Shown here: positions 51,778 through 64,000 of the stretch, one piece after another
How the letters are laid out: every line of letters starts with the position of its first letter
Numbering within the stretch: position 1 is the stretch's first letter
Source of the DNA: Phocoena phocoena
Lineage: Eukaryota > Chordata > Mammalia > Artiodactyla > Phocoenidae
NCBI RefSeq assembly: GCF_963924675.1
Contig: NC_089219.1
Span: 148,014,288-148,078,287 of the forward strand
DNA length: 64,000 nucleotides
Direction of reading: 5' to 3'
Notes under the pieces: model-generated
The model's database searches: none
Told to the model about the DNA's origin: nothing
The model's input: only the letters and a program-made list of their open reading frames with translations
Made by a program: the position numbers and the translations under genes

Positions 51778-54700
51778 ATCATAAAGATCAGAGCAGAAAT
51801 AAATAAAGTAGAAATGAAGAAAACAATAGCAAAGATCAATAAAACTAAAAGCTGATTCCTAGAGAAGATAAACAAAATTGATAAACCTTTAGCCAGGCTC
51901 ATCAAGAAAAATAGGGAGAGGACTCAAATCAGTAAAATTAGAAATTAGAACAGAGAAGTTACAACTGACATCATAGAAATACAAAGGATCATAAGGGACT
52001 ACTACAAGCAGCTATAAGCCAATAAAATGGACAACCTGGATGAAATGGACAAATTCTTAGAAAAGTACAGCCTTCCAAGACTGAACCAAGAAGAAATAGA
52101 AAATATGAACAGACCAATCACAAGTAATGAAATTGAAACTGTGATTAAAAATCTTCCAACAAACAAAAGTCCACGACCAGATGGTTTCATAGGTGAATTC
52201 TATCAAACATTTAGAGAAGAGCAAACACCTCCTCAAACTCTTCCAAAAAATTGCAGAGGGTGAAACACTCCCAGACTCATTCTATGAGGTTACCATTACC
52301 CTGATACCAAAACCAGACAAAGATATCACAAAAAAAGAAAATTACAGGCCAATATCACTGATGAACATAGATGCAAAAATCCTCAACAAAATACTAGCAA
52401 ACAGAATCCAACGACACATTAAAAGGATCATACACCATGATCAAGTGGGATTTATTCCAGGGATGCAAGGATTCTTCAATATATGCAAACCAATCAATGT
52501 GATACACCATACTAATAAAGAATAAAAACCATCTGATCATCTCAGTAGATGCAGAAAAAGCTTTTGACAAAATTCAACACCCATTTATGATAAAAACTCT
52601 CCAGAAATTGGGCATAGAGGGAACTTACTTCAGCATAATAAGGGCCATATATGACAAACCCACAGCACACATTATTCTCAGTGGTGAAAAACTGAAAGCA
52701 TTTCCTCTAAGATCAGGAACAAGACAAGGGTGTCCACTCTTGCACTCTTTTTTTTTTTTCACTCTTGCACTCTTATTCAACATAGTTTTGGAAGTCCTAG
52801 CCATGGCAATTAGAGAAGAAAAAGAAATAAAAGGAATCCAAATTGGAAAAGAAGAAGTAAAACTGTCACTGTTTGCAGATGACATGATACTATACATAGA
52901 GAATCCTAAAGATGCCACCAGAAAACTACTAGAGCTAATCAATGAATTTGGTAAAGTTACAGCATACAAAATTAATACACAGAAATCTCTTGCATTCCTA
53001 TATATTAATAAAGAAAGGGCAGAAAGAGAAATTAAGGAAAAAAATCCCACTTACCATTGCAACAAAAAGAATAAAACACCTAGGAATAAACCTATCTAAG
53101 GAGGCAAAAGACCTGTACTCAGAAAACTATAAAACACTGATGAAAGAAATCAAAGATGACAAACAGATGGAGAGATATACCATGTTCTTGTATTGGAAGA
53201 ATCAATATTGTGAAAATGACTGTACTACCCAAAGCAATCTACAGATTCAGTGCAATCCCTATCAAACTACCAATGGCATTTTGCACAGAATTAGAACAAA
53301 ATTTTTACAATTTGTGTGGAGACACAAAAGACCCTGAATAGCCAAAGCAATCTTGAGAAAGAAAAAAGGAGCAGGAGGAATCAGGCTCCCTGACTTCAGA
53401 CTATACTACAAAGTGACAGTAATCAAGACAGTACGGTACTGGCACAAAAAACAGAAATATAGATAAATGGAACAGGATAGAAAGCCCAGAGATAAACCCA
53501 TGCACCTATGGTCACCTAATCTATGACAAAGGAGGCAAAAATATACAATGGAGAAAAGACAGCCTCTTCAATAAGTGATGCTGGGAAAACTGGACAGCTA
53601 CATGTAAAGGAATGAAATTAGAACACTCCCTAATACCATACACAAAAATAAACTCAAAATGGATTAAAGACCTAAATGTAAGACCAGACACTGTAAATCT
53701 CTCAGAGGAAAACATAGGCAGAACACTCTTTGACATAAACCACAGCAACATCTTTTTTGACCCACCTCCTAGAGTAATGGAAACAAAAACAAAAATAAAC
53801 AAATGGGACCTAATTAAACTTAAAAGCTCTTGCACAGCAAAGGAGACCATAAGACGAAAAGACAACCCTCCGAATGGGAGAAAATATTTGCAAATGAAGC
53901 AACTGACAAAGAATTAAACTCCAAAATATACAAGCAGCTCATACAGCTCAATATCAGAAAAAACAAACAACCCAATCCAAAAATGGGCAGAAAACCTAAA
54001 TTTCTCCAAAGAAGACGTACAGATGGCCAACAAACACATAAAAAGATGCTCAGTATCACTAATTATTAGAGAAATGCAATTCAAAACTATAATGAGGTAC
54101 TACCTCACACCGGTCAGAATGGCCATCATCAAAAAATCTACAAACAATAAATGCTGGAGAGGGTGTGGAGAAAAGGGAACCCTCTTGCATTCTAGGTAGG
54201 AATGTAAATTGAGCAGCCACTATGGAGAACAGTATGGAGGTTCCTTAAAAAACTAAAAATAGAACTACCATACGACCCAGCAATCCCATTACTGGGCATA
54301 TGCCCAGGGAAACCATAATTCAAAAAAACACATACACCCCAATGTTCATAACAGCATTATTTACAATAGCCAGGACATGGAAGCAACCTAAATGTCCATC
54401 GACAGAGGAATGGATAAAGAAGATGTGGTATATATATATACAATGGAATATTACTCAGCCATAAAAAGGGATGAAATTGGATCATTTTTCGAGATGTGGA
54501 TGGACCTAGAGAGTGTCATACAGAGTGAAGTAAGTCAGAAAGAAAAAAGCAAATATCATATAATAACGCGTATATGTGGAATCTAGAAAAATGGTATAGA
54601 TGATCTTAGTTGCAAAGCAGAAATAGAGACACAGACGTAGAGAACAAATGTATGGATACCAAGGGGGAAAGGGGTGGGGTGGGAGAATTTGGGAGACTGG

Positions 54701-54925
54701 GCTTGACACATACATATTATTGATACTATGTATATAATGGACCACTGATGGGAACATGCTGTATAGCACAGGGAACTCACCTAGTGCCCTGTGGTAACCT
54801 AAATGGGAGGGAAGTCCAAAAGGGAGGGGATATCTGTATGTGTATGGCTGATTCATTTTGTTGTGCAATGGAGGCTAACACAACATTGTAAAGCAACCAT
54901 ACTCAATAAAAGTTAATTTAAAAAA
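51778..54925 (+). mobile_element. 5'-truncated, defective L1 (LINE-1)
   Basis: About 3.1 kb covering the reverse transcriptase and C-terminal part of ORF2 plus the 3' end and A-tail. The FADD motif of the polymerase site is at about 52872-52883. The frame is broken by shifts near 52230 and 53070, a stop at about 52523 and an insertion at 52750-52774, so it is dead. TSDs AAGATTGAATGCTCTAA (51761-51777) and AAGAATGAATGCTCTAA (54926-54942) differ at one base. It inserted into an L2. Confidence 0.93.
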
Positions 54926-55000
54926 AAGAATGAATGCTCTAATCTGCCCTAGTAAATCAAAATAAAAACGGTATTAAACTTTAAAATATGTGTAAGGGAG

Positions 55001-55219
55001 GGTTTCCCTGGTGGCGCAGTGGTTGAGAGTCCGCCTGCCAATGCAGGGGACACGGGTTCGTGCCCCGGTCCGGGAAGATCCCACATGCCGCGGAGCGGCT
55101 GGGCCCATGAGCCATGGCCGCTGAGCCTGCGTGTCCGGAGCCTGTGTTACGCAATGGGAGAGGCCACAACAGTGAGAGGCCCGAGTACCGCAAAAAAAAA
55201 TAAATAAAAAAAATAATAT
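55001..55219 (+). mobile_element. CHR-2 SINE
   Basis: Full-length plus-strand copy with an A/TAAA-rich tail and perfect TSDs AATATGTGTAAGGGAG at 54985-55000 and 55220-55235. Confidence 0.93.
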
Positions 55220-56334
55220 AATATGTGTAAGGGAGACATACAGCATTCTAATTCTGCCCTAAGTGTCTATTGCCATGTCTTTAAAAATGTATTCGATATA
55301 AAATTTTTCAGAAGAAATTTTGTTGCCTCTCCTTTGCTGGTACCTTAAATACATGTTTAGGCTGCCTTGTAATGTTCAGCCCTAAATCTCTCAGGCTTAT
55401 CCCAAGGGTCACCTCCTCAGAGAGAATTCTCTTACCCATCTTTTCTAAAGTGGTACTCCCAACATCCTGAGACCCCCATCTATCATGTCATCCTGGCTTT
55501 TAAAAATATTTCATAAAAATCATTGAAAGCTGTAATTGTCAGAGTTAGTTTCTAGTTTACTTCTTTATTCTTTGTCTCCTCCATAAGGGCAGGGTCTATC
55601 TAGTCTGTTTTGTTTGCTGCCGTATATTTTTGTCCTAACCTAGCACAATGCCTGGTATAAAATATATGTTCAGTAATTATTTCTGAAATGAAAGAGTGAA
55701 TGAATGCAGGCTGATGTATGACAAGTGGCAGTGAGTAGATTAAGTGTAAGGTAGATGGGCCAGCTTGGGTTGTTACCCTGTATGTGGCTATCTTCATGGG
55801 GTGAGATGGGAGAAGTGAGTTCACAGAAAGGGAGTTCTCCTGACTGGTTGTTCCCCAGGAGGGAGGACCCTGGTTCCAGCAACCTGGGGAAGGCTTAGAG
55901 CTAAGGAGGGAGATGGCAGCAGGAGCAGGCTATGATGCTGGACGGATTCTGGAGACAGCGGAAGCTAGTATTTATTGTTAGGTTGTAATTTCCCTGTGTC
56001 ACCTTCAAACTTTCAGTAAAATTTCTCAAGCTCAGCAGTTATGTCTTTTGTTCTTAGGAGAATGGAGAAAGGATCATACATTTGTGTTTGGGGCCAAAAT
56101 AGGCTGGAGAGATCGGGGCAGCATGGAGAAATGGTAAAAAGGGAGCTAGGATTGTTTGAGGACAAGCAGCTACTGGAATGAATTTGCATTATCTGTTAGC
56201 ATCTCCTTAGAATCCTCAGAATTAGGGTTATTCACATAATAGAGGAAAGAGTGACTTGGATGGCTAAAGAACTTGAGGTCCCTCTGGTTGCATAATTAAT
56301 GAATTATTTGGCCATTATGTGTTTAATGTCTGTG

Positions 56335-56452
56335 TTCCATGAGACAGTAGTCTCCCTCTGGACAGGGATGTGTCTGACTTGTTTACTACTGGGTCAGGTG
56401 ATGCCTGGCATTGGGTGGGTGCTCAGTAAATATTTATTTTGTGAATGAATGG
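56335..56452 (+). mobile_element. L2 LINE 3' end
   Basis: Ends with the L2 terminus GTGCTCAGTAAATATTTATT followed by GTGAATGAATGG. Confidence 0.65.
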
Positions 56453-57449
56453 TTCGGGATGTTTTTGAGTTTCTTGGTCAGAAGTCAGAAGGGTTTGCTG
56501 AGATGTGAGGAGAAACTGGAAGAAAAGCCCAGGCTCTGAGGATGATGACCGGGCAGAAGCTGTGGGTGGAGGGGTGTCAATGTGCAGGCTGATTTGCTGG
56601 GAGGATTCAGACCTAAGCTCGGGCCTCAAGGACAACTGGAGGGAGAACAGGTCCTGTCAGAGACCCAGGCAGAAAGGCCAGAAAAGCAGCAGACCACATA
56701 CACAGAGGGGTGTAAATGAGAGAAGCCCCTCTCAGTGCTCGTGCCAGCTCCTGGGACACTGCTGATGCCCAATAAATGGACTTAGACAAGCAGATACACC
56801 TAGACCCATTTGGCTGTGGGACAGAGTTCTCAGTGTACCAGCCTTGGCCCTCATTGGCCAAGGGTTGGAATGGGCCTGAAACTCCTAGCAGGACACATTT
56901 TCATTGGCAGCACAGGACAGGCAAGGACCGACAGACCTTTTGCTACACACGTCTCCCGATTATCTGGGAGTGACCAAGAATCCTTGAGTCATGTTTAGGA
57001 ATTCTTGCTTCCCAAGACTCTATCTCCATTTGTGCCCTCCTCTCCCCTGGACCCACATTTACACCTTTCCTCACCTCTCAGGCTTCTAAAAGCTGGGGCT
57101 TGAACATCTTGAGGACCTGGATCCGTGACTGATCCCAGAAGTATTTCAGTTCCAAACACCAGGAGTACAGCCAGTTTGATTCCTGGCCTTTCTGTCCCCA
57201 AGTACCAGCCATTGTGGATGCGACTGGGAGCACAGCCTTGGAAGTCTGCTCATCAGGGGATCAACTCATCATGAATTTTCTCAGGTTCTAATTCTTAAGG
57301 GAAAAAAAGGTATTTCTTTTTCTGGATGATGTTCTGTCTACGTTGTCTTGAGAGGGAGTTATAGGTATCAACTCATGGTTGTGCAGTATCAACTCATGGC
57401 ATCATATACTTTGAACACTTTTTGGTAGATTTCTCCTTTCCCCAAGGAT

Positions 57450-58000
57450 TCATACTAATAAATCAATATGTGTTCATTGAGCACTTAACTATGTGCAGAC
57501 AGTGGGTGCTGCACTCATTAGCAGATAAAAAGAGTGGCCAAGGGTTGCCCCTGTCCTCAAGGAGTTTGCAATCCAGGTTTGGGAGCAAATCACAAAATAA
57601 CTAAATGTTGAATAGCTGTAAGTCTGTAAATTTGAGGTAGAAGGGATCTACAAGACAGAACAGAACTGGTTGCTACTTGAATTGTATCGGTAAGGTCTGC
57701 TGATGGAGTTTGGGAAGAATTTACAGAAAATAACAGAGAAGCCATCACCTATCCAGTAATCTGATCTGAGTCTTGGATTTAGCATTTGGCCAAGTACACA
57801 AGGGTGGAAAGGGCGGTGTAGACAGTCAGAGCCAGATGAATGAAGCCTAAGTGTGGTCAAGGGAATGAAATGGCAGGATCAGAGCACTTGTGCGAAGCGG
57901 GGCTGTGTGAATTAGGGCCAAAAAGACAGCTTTTTTTTCAGCAGGACTCCAAGAGCCTGGCTGTGGACTCTGGACTTTAACCTGGAGATGATGGAGAGTG
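57450..58000 (-). mobile_element. L2 LINE fragment
   Basis: Starts with CATTGAGCACTTAACTATGT and CCTGTCCTCAAGGAGTTTGC; the right half is diverged. The right border is approximate. Confidence 0.5.
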
Positions 58001-59030
58001 TATAGGTCAAAGTACTTGCCAAATCCAACTTTGTAAATGGAGTGCTAAGCCAAAATTTACAAGACGAAATGCAATAGGAAAAAGTGCAAAGGCACGTGTC
58101 CTTCTGTGTGTGTGCATTTGTGAGTACCTGCATGTCAAGAACAGTACAAATTCAGGATGCCACCAACCTATTTTAATGGCATTTGACTTGAAAAAGATAG
58201 AGGTATTAATGTATCTATAAACTCAATAAGAGTCCTTGATGTGATCCGGCTGGCAAAAGCCTCCCGCACATCAGGCTGCAGCAGTAGGAGCAGAGTCGTA
58301 CTCTTTCCTCCCCCCAAGTCCTCGAAGAGGACCACTGTGCTGAGGTGAGCCAATATCCATACAGGAGCTTCCTGAGCTCTTTCCTGTGAGAGAGTTTTAT
58401 TCTCATGTGCTATTTCCACCCAGGTTTTTCCTGGGCTCAGGGCCAACTTCACTTTCTCAGATCACTGTGCCTCTGCCCTCAAAGTTTACTGAGCCACTTG
58501 AGATGACACCTTCAAAAGTTGTCAGGGCGAAAAAGTATCGATGTACAACCAGGTGACCAAGTATTTGTCTGGGACTGAAGAGTGTCCTGGGAAGTGGAAC
58601 TTTCAGGGCTAAAGCGAGAAGAGCCCCAGTGAACCAGGCTGGCTGGTCACCTTACAACATACCAGAATCTTCTCATTGAAGATTTACTCTCACCATCAGT
58701 GGTTTTTCTCTTAAAGACTGGAGTGGTGTATATGTCTCATAGATATTTACCGTCTGGGTACAACCTACAGAGATCTCACTGTGTTTAAGGTTTTCCATGA
58801 GGCAATCTTGTGATGCTTTAGGCTTTGCAAATCTAAAACATTCACTATGGGCATTTTTCCTACCAGTATCCCTGAGCAGTCATATTCTACACATTATCCT
58901 ATCATGAAATTTTTTTAAAATGAAAAACAAATTCTCTCAATTTTGGGAGGCCAAATGTTGTAGTGGAAAGAGCATGGATTTTGGAAGCTTAAAGATCTGC
59001 TGTTGAATTCTGGTTTCACCATATACTAGT

Positions 59031-59420
59031 TGTGGTGGACAATGCTATGTGTTCACAAAGTCCTACTTCATTTTCCTCTTTTGGGCATGTAGGAAGGTCA
59101 CTTAGGAGCCCTCTGAGTAGATCTGCCCAGTAGGTTGTAAGCAGCATGACTGTGAACCCTGGAGTAACTGGGGAGAGCTCCTCCGTGCCCCTATAACCTA
59201 GCTGCCGAGGCCACTAAGACCATGTGTCCTGGCTGGTGCAGAGGCAGGATGGCGGAAGTCCCTGAGTGACTGTGTGGAACAGAGGACCTCTTCCCTCACC
59301 ACTGTTCTGCATCATACTCTGTGCAAGCAACAAATAATCATTTGTCAGTTGTGTTAAGCTGCTGAGATTTTGCAGTTAGTTTATTACTGCAACATAGCCT
59401 AGCCTAACTTGACTAAAACG
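59031..59420 (+). mobile_element. MaLR-like LTR inserted in a MIR
   Basis: 390 bases starting TGTGG, with the 3' MaLR-style end (GTTAAGCTGCTGAGATTTTG...). Perfect 5-base TSD CTAGT at 59026-59030 and 59421-59425. Confidence 0.7.
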
Positions 59421-59429
59421 CTAGTTCTG

Positions 59430-59799
59430 TGTCTTCATCACTTCAGGCTGCTCTAACAAAATACCATGGTTGTGTGGCTTAAGCAACAAGACATTCATTT
59501 TCACAGCTCTGAAGGCTAGAATTCCAAGATCAAGGTTCCAGTAGTTTGGGTTCCTGGTGAGAACTGGCTTCTTGACTTGCAGATCACTGCCTTCGGACTG
59601 CGTTCTCAACATGGTGGAGACAGAGTCCTGGTGTCTCTTCCTCTTCTTATAAGGGCACTAATTCCATTATGAGGGTTCTACCTACATGACCTCATCTAAA
59701 CCTGATTATCTCCCAAGGCCCCCACCTCCTAAGACCATCACATTAGGTGTTAGAGCTTCAGCATATGAACTTCTGAGGGTCCATATTCAGTGAATAACA
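59430..59799 (-). mobile_element. MLT1-type LTR inserted in the same MIR
   Basis: 370 bases. The reverse complement reads as an MLT1 LTR, with TTATAAGGGCACTAATTCCA near 59648 on plus. The flanking 5-mers are only partly alike. Confidence 0.75.
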
Positions 59800-60314
59800 C
59801 TCGGAAACCTTGAACAAGTTATCAAATAATGCTGAGGCTGCAAAAAAGTTATAATAATAAGTCCTTTCAAAGAGCCACCTTAAAGGGCTGCTGTGATGCT
59901 TAAATGAGATATTGTAGATGTGGTGTTTAGAGTGATGCCTTACTTTCTTACACATTTACTGAGGAACTGTGTTAAGTGCTTTCTTGACATAAACCTAACA
60001 GCCCCAATAAGCAATACATCTCAAGAAGGGGAAACCACACCTTACAAAATCTACAATGACGTAGAAAACTTGTAGAACTCTGGGGCAGTCTGTGGGTTTA
60101 GTGGACAGGTTCAGGACAAAGGAGGGAGCAAAGAGAAGAAAGATTAATCACTTGTAGGTGGACAAAAATCACTCTCCTCCTCCTGAAACTTCTTGCTTTA
60201 TTTGTACCGATTATTCTAGCAAAATATCCTCATTGTGGAAGATGAGAGCACACAGAGGAATATAAAGAAATGGGAAATGTAGCATTTTGGATATCCTCTC
60301 CCTGTCCTCTCTCT

Positions 60315-60875
60315 ATTATTTTTTCTTTTCCTTTAAATTGATGTATAATTGATTTACAATATTGTGTTAAGTTTCTGGCATACAGCAAAGTGTATATACA
60401 TATATATACATACCTATATATATATACATATATATTTATATTCTTTTTTGACTCTTTTCCACTATAGTTTATTACAAGGTATTGAATATAGTTCCCTGTG
60501 CTATTAAGTAAATTCTTGTTGTTTTTCTATTTTATATATAGTAGTGTGTATCTGTTAATCCCGTACTCTCAAATTATCCCTCCCCCTTCCTTCCCCTTTG
60601 GTAACCATAAGTTTGTTTTCTATGTCTGTGAGTCTGTTTCTGTTTGGTAAATAAATTCACTTGTACTATTTTTTAGATTCCACATATGAGTGACATCATA
60701 TAATATTTGTCTTTCTCTGTCTGACTTACTTCACTTAGTATGATAATCTCCGAGTCCATCCACGTTGCTGCAAATGGCAGTATTTCATTCTTTTTTATGG
60801 CTGAGTAATATTCCATTGTATATACATATGACATCTTCTTTATCCATTCATTCGTTGATGGACACGAGTATTATT
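60315..60875 (-). mobile_element. L1 3' fragment
   Basis: Minus-strand cetartiodactyl L1 tail region, with a TATATACA-rich tract inside (60390-60440). Part of the ORF2 C-terminus is recognisable but not open. Confidence 0.75.
60390..60440. repeat. TATATACA-rich simple repeat
   Basis: Mixed TA and TACA units inside an L1 fragment. Confidence 0.9.
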
Positions 60876-60879
60876 TTGT

Positions 60880-63370
60880 CTTTAGAGTTAAGTAGATTTT
60901 ATGCACGTTTGTTTTCTTATTTTTCCCCCCCCAGAAAACCATATCTCATAAACATTTGCCCAGGCTATTAAAACCTCGTTATCAGTATTTTAGATCAGAA
61001 GAGGGTCAATTTTGAATGACGTTTTAAAGGGAAGGAATTAGATTAGATAAGGTCTCATCACCCTTATCTGGTAGAATATAGACCAGAATTTAATCCGTGT
61101 AAGCAGAAGCCCCTGGGAAAGAAAGTGCCTTTTCTCTATAGCCCTCAGACTTGCTGCGCAATTGCCCCGAGGTAAGTAACAAACTGCTCTCCAGACCAGC
61201 TTTGACTCCTCTCTTTATCAGGGGTTGGACTCTTGGTTTTCTTAACTCTTGGAGGCCATAAAACAATACGTCTGTCATGCTTCAGCTTGCTCCTCTGCCC
61301 TCTGTCCTCTGTAAACACCCCACGCCCTGTCTTTCCCTGTCTAGGTAGGCTGGACGCACCCTGCTCTCAAGGAGCTTAGCTCGTCTGGCCCGCCGAGTGC
61401 CCCCTCTTCCCTTCTCGTCCAGATCACTGCACTTCAGGAATTTGCAGCCCTAAGGAACTGATTGGAATGTGGGACCTGGGGCCTCCCCGGGGGAGACGGA
61501 GGGGGGCAGCCCAGGTTGGCCCACTGCCCGGTAAGTGAGTTGTGAGACATCTGGATGGAATGGTATTTGCTTTCTGTTAAGCACAGCTGCAAAGACTGCT
61601 GCTCACGCCCCAACACCTGTGTGTGTGACGCACACGTGGTGACAGACATTTTATAGAGCACGTTTCTATCCAGGTACTTGGCTGAGAGTTATCTATGCAT
61701 TGTCCCCTTTGATCTTTACACGGATCCATGAGGTAGACTGTTATTACTCCCATTGGAGTAGTAGCAATGCAAGTAGCTTTGGCTGTGCTGAGTCATGTGG
61801 CTGGTGAGTACAGAACCAAGACTTGCACCTTCATCTCCCTCACTCTAAAGTCTAGGCTTTTAACTGCTGTCCTAAACTACCACCCCCGAGAGCAGAGCAT
61901 CTTAAAGCTGGAGGGGGCTTCAGGGGAGGTTTAAAAGCATTTTCAATGTCCCTGTCCCTCTGCCATCCAGTTAAATCTCTGGCTGGGGCCTGGCCTAAGA
62001 TACTGTAAGTTCTGCAAGTAATTCTGAGGGCAGCTTGGGTTGAGAACCAGTAAAATCCAGCACCTTTATTTACAAATGATGTAACTGAGGCTCCGTGGGG
62101 GGTTCTCCCAAGTTTATGCTTCTATCGAGAAACAGAGCTGGAGCTAGGTCTTGGATTTCAGAGCTGTTCAAGTCCATAGAGACCCGATGTGGCCACACAC
62201 ATTGCAGGGAGGTGCTGCTTCAAAGCTGTTAGGTGGGGTTAATTCCAGACAAGAAGCCAGACTCACCCATGCTTCTTCTCCCTCAAACCACAGGAGGCTC
62301 ATTTCTCCATACTCAGCCCTCAAATGCCAATTTGAACATTAGGAAATTGAGTTTGCCTCTCGAGTGACCCTTTTAGGGATGACATTTGGAAGTTTAAAGT
62401 CCCGTGAGGCAGCCGTCCGCTAGCATGGGGAGCAGACCACCCACCCCCTGACCTCCGCTGCCAGGTCCCTCTCAGGCATTCCCAGATGCTCCTGATCTCA
62501 CCTGTGGCCACAAGTTGCCCCCTTCAGGTGTGTGTCTCTCTCCTCTCAGGCCACATGGCCAGCTCCACATGGCAAATCTGTGGCCAAAGGTTACAGAGGT
62601 TGGACTTGGGTCCCAAGAAGCTAGTTCCCAGAGGCAATGGTAGAGAGGGGGTGTGGTCTGAGCCAGCCTGTCCCCCCAGGGAGGTCGGGGATTTGGGAGG
62701 GCAGTGAAAGTGGCAGAATGGTCAAGATATTCCTCCCTCTTTTCTGGGGAGCCATGAGCCAGCGTTAGTTCCTCTCAGGAGGGAGGTGACATTTGGAGGT
62801 GCACCCTAGGACCTAAGAGGTAGAAGAAACTGGGGCCCCTGACCCAGAAGCCTGACCTCTGGGGAGGGGATCCCCTTCCTTCGGTGAAGGGGAAGTTGTG
62901 TCATCCTGTCATCGTGTTCAATCTTTTCTGTTTAATCCTGTCAGCTCTCCGTGATGTTTTTCTGGTCACCTGCCCTGTCTTCCCACCCCTTGTAGGTTGC
63001 TCACATCCTCGCTCAGAGCAGCTTCCTGTTGGTATGAGGGGGAAACCCTGCTGGTATGCATGTGCTGGAGTCTCTGAGAAGGGGCATCTGGAGGCCAGCA
63101 CCGTCTCCATCCATCTCCATCTCCGACACAAAAGAGGTTGTCTACATGGAAAACAAACGGGAAGGCACCGAATGGTGTCTGTTCTGGATGTTTCTATAGC
63201 ATCAGTGTCTCCCCAGGAGTCTCCAGTCGACATTCGTGCTCCAAAAACACCCTTTTTTCAGTTACTGGGTCTTGATTAGGTTTGGGAAACATAAAATTCA
63301 GAGTCTGGTGGACTCTGGTCAAGGATTACCAAGGGTGGAGGCAGGGAGTTTAGGCCATCTTAGGCCCAAA
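60880..63370. other. Intergenic, nothing recognised
   Basis: Moderately GC-rich flank of the candidate LAMB3 promoter. A MER5-like end (GGTTGAGAACCAGT) near 62039 is the only repeat trace I see. Confidence 0.4.
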
Positions 63371-63375
63371 GTAAT

Positions 63376-63575
63376 GGTTAAGAACATAAGTGCCAAGCAA
63401 ACTGGTCTGGGTTCAAATGACCACGTATTAGCTGGGACCAAGTCCTTGAAAGTGTGCCTCATTTTCCTAATCTGCAAAGGAAGGATAATTAAGTGTCTAC
63501 TGCACAGAGATGCAGTGAGTATTAAATGAGGTAATATGTGTAAAGATCTTAGAACAGTGCCTGGCACACTGCGAG
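63376..63575 (+). mobile_element. MIR SINE
   Basis: MIR body with GGTCTGGGTTCAAAT, CTCATTTTCCTAATCTGCAA and the end AGAACAGTGCCTGGCAC. Confidence 0.8.
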
Positions 63576-63794
63576 CTCTCCGGAGAATGTTAGCTGTGCT
63601 TAGTTTAGGCTGACTGCCTGATTTCTCCCAGACCTCAGACCCAGGCTGATGTGCACCGCTGTCAGTTGGATGGACATTCAGGATGGGAAGGGGAAGGTCG
63701 GGGGAGACAGACTCTATGGAATAGAGTCATCCCATGATGGCAGCCCAGGCTCCCGTTAGCTTTCTCCTGGCCCCCACCCGAGGCTGGGCTCCTG

Positions 63795-64000
63795 CCTGAG
63801 CTCATAAAACCCCACCTTCTCTCTCTGGTTCTCGGAGAGGTGCACAAAGAGTGACCGCTTGTCTGGGCAGCCGAGCGGTTGCGCAGAAGGGGAGACACGC
63901 CAGCTTTAGTCATGTGACAAATCCCCAGAACCCTTCCTGGAGCCCACCCAGTCCCACAGACAAGGACTCAGCCATGACTCACTGGATCCGGGTGATGCCC
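63795..64000 (+). promoter_or_regulatory. LAMB3: Candidate promoter and first exon, expected LAMB3
   Basis: In human, LAMB3 (laminin beta-3) starts about 23 kb from G0S2 on the opposite strand, and this stretch is at that distance. It has a TATA-like CATAAAA at 63803-63809, an E-box in GTCATGTGAC at 63909-63918, and a perfect AP-1 site TGACTCA at 63975-63981. LAMB3 is known to be AP-1 responsive in epithelium. No LAMB3 coding sequence is visible; its first exon is noncoding. The assignment rests on gene order. Confidence 0.4.

Larger units (their letters stand above)
51580..55705 (+). mobile_element. L2 LINE interrupted by L1 and CHR-2
   Basis: L2 pieces at 51580-51760 (CCTTTGAACTTGCTCATTCT) and about 55350-55705 (GGTCACCTCCTCAGAGAGAA, ATAAGGGCAGGGTCTA). 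The L1 at 51778-54925 and the CHR-2 at 55001-55219 lie in between. Confidence 0.65.
58957..59945 (+). mobile_element. MIR SINE split into three pieces
   Basis: The 5' piece (58957-59030), a short middle piece (59421-59429) and the 3' piece (59800-59945, starting at the ACCTTGAACAAGTT-like core) together read as one MIR. Two LTRs occupy the gaps. Confidence 0.65.

Noticed and set aside
52027..53337. Reverse transcriptase-like open frames
   Set aside because: They are broken parts of one L1 ORF2, not a host gene.

Overview
The window is mammalian nuclear DNA from a cetacean, or a very close relative. Eleven CHR-2 type tRNA-derived SINEs, most with readable target-site duplications (TSDs), are scattered on both strands. 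This family is characteristic of whales, dolphins and hippos. The protein-coding exons are short islands in repeat-rich, intron-bearing sequence.

Two genes are certain and both read on the minus strand. The first four coding exons of HSD11B1 (11-beta-hydroxysteroid dehydrogenase type 1) lie at 19168 down to 17051, and intron 4 fills the rest of the left end (1-17050). Its last two coding exons are not in the window. G0S2 (G0/G1 switch 2, an inhibitor of adipose triglyceride lipase) lies at about 40450-39435, complete, in a CpG-rich island with a TATA box, one small intron and a polyadenylation signal. The order G0S2 then HSD11B1 on one strand matches human 1q32.2. In human, LAMB3 starts about 23 kb from G0S2 on the opposite strand, and the last 200 bases here have a promoter-like look on the plus strand at that distance.

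Layout: 1-17050 HSD11B1 intron 4 (LTRs, SINEs, an old L1); 17051-19168 HSD11B1 coding exons; 19169-19400 HSD11B1 5'UTR and promoter; 19400-39434 intergenic (SINEs, L2, L1, MER5-type and palindromic DNA transposons, microsatellites); 39435-40700 G0S2; 40700-63800 intergenic, with a 3.1 kb defective L1 inserted in an L2 and a MIR split by two LTRs; 63800-64000 candidate LAMB3 promoter.

Both genes act in liver and fat metabolism: HSD11B1 regenerates active glucocorticoid in the ER lumen, and G0S2 restrains lipolysis at lipid droplets. I did not find a new gene system. The observations most worth checking are a two-codon expansion in HSD11B1 exon 4 that removes a glycosylation sequon, a ChoRE-like palindrome and a SINE insertion upstream of G0S2, and two insertion scars that consist of almost nothing but poly(A).
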